Of a stretch of 52,148 nucleotides of DNA, positions 51,954-52,148 are shown one piece after another; the first letter of the stretch is position 1; each line of letters opens with the position of its first letter. This DNA is from Pseudomonas fuscovaginae SE-1 (lineage in GTDB: Bacteria > Pseudomonadota > Gammaproteobacteria > Pseudomonadales > Pseudomonadaceae), in the NCBI RefSeq assembly GCF_000364705.1, contig NZ_AQOH01000203.1, positions 1 to 52,148 of the forward strand, written 5' to 3'. The notes under the pieces are model-generated. The model did no database searches and was not told the DNA's origin. It worked only from the letters and a program-made list of their open reading frames with translations. The translations under genes were made by a program, and so were the position numbers.

Positions 51954-52148
51954 GTGGTCCTTTGTGGGCCGATCCCCGGTTGTGGGTTGCCATGCGGGCC
52001 GCTTCACGGATGAACCGGGGCGCAGGACCAGCGGCTCCCACGGCTCCGCGACGTTTGCCCTGGTTCATGGGCCCTGGAATCTGCAATCCATCGTTGGGGG
52101 TATCCCGGCTGAAGAAGGGGAGGGCGCTGCCTCGTGGCAGGGGGGGGG
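51954..52148. other. window end: non-coding DNA ending in a run of G
   Basis: No gene seen. TTGTGGG and GCGGGCCGCTTCACGGATGAACC pieces here have the flavour of another decayed REP-type repeat. The last nine bases (52140-52148) are all G. Confidence 0.5.

Overview
The window is high-GC chromosomal DNA from a Pseudomonas, most likely the P. fluorescens group. The evidence is the isc operon order, the trmJ-cysE-isc-ndk-rlmN-pilW-rodZ-ispG-hisS-yfgM-bamB-der gene order, Pseudomonas-type REP sequences (GCGGGCAAGCCCGCTCGCC and TTCCCACGCTCTGCGTGGGAA types), and protein lengths and motifs that match pseudomonad orthologues. The species call is inference. Almost everything is core housekeeping DNA. 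I found no phage, insertion sequence, CRISPR array, rRNA or tRNA gene, and no clear new multi-gene system.

Layout. 1-1432: 3' part of trmJ, then cysE. 1589-7370: the complete iron-sulfur operon iscR-iscS-iscU-iscA-hscB-hscA-fdx-iscX, with an IscR-type promoter in front and a terminator behind; the ndk -10 box lies in the loop of that terminator. 7399-16795: ndk, rlmN, pilW, rodZ, ispG, hisS, yfgM-like, bamB and der, closely packed; only the bamB-der gap is large, and it holds a palindromic repeat plus a chain of hairpins. 16910-18837: a methionine aminotransferase and omega-amidase pair (keto-acid and methionine salvage). 19036-20718 (-): leuA, preceded by a possible leader peptide. 21144-26823 (-): valS, an unknown gene, holC and pepA. 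27102-29274 (+): lptF-lptG. 29444-35877 (+): lepA, lepB, a DUF4845 gene, rnc, era, recO and pdxJ. 36110-37570 (-): mltF; divergent from it, purL and a small Nif3-like gene. 42011-49165 (-): an amino-sugar locus read nagR, nagA, SIS-type deaminase, EIIA-HPr-EI fusion, nagE. 49328-51953: L,D-transpeptidase, two Nudix hydrolases, gamma-carbonic anhydrase and a DUF1289 protein.

How the genes work together. CysE supplies O-acetylserine for cysteine; IscS takes sulfur from cysteine for clusters built on IscU; HscA/HscB, IscA, Fdx and IscX assist, and IscR senses the result. IspG, RlmN and other downstream products are themselves Fe-S enzymes. In the nag locus NagE imports and phosphorylates GlcNAc using phosphate relayed by the fusion PTS protein, NagA deacetylates it, the SIS protein deaminates it to fructose-6-phosphate, and NagR controls the operon.

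Most useful second looks: (1) identical AACAACAATAA sequences, matching the Hfq/Crc catabolite-repression motif AANAANAA, at the translation starts of both PTS genes; (2) a perfect NagR-type palindrome on the nag promoter; (3) a possible leuA leader peptide; (4) the palindromic element and hairpin chain between bamB and der; (5) block order (lptG next to lepA, pdxJ next to mltF) that differs from the Pseudomonas order I remember, with repeats at one junction; (6) several REP and palindrome clusters.
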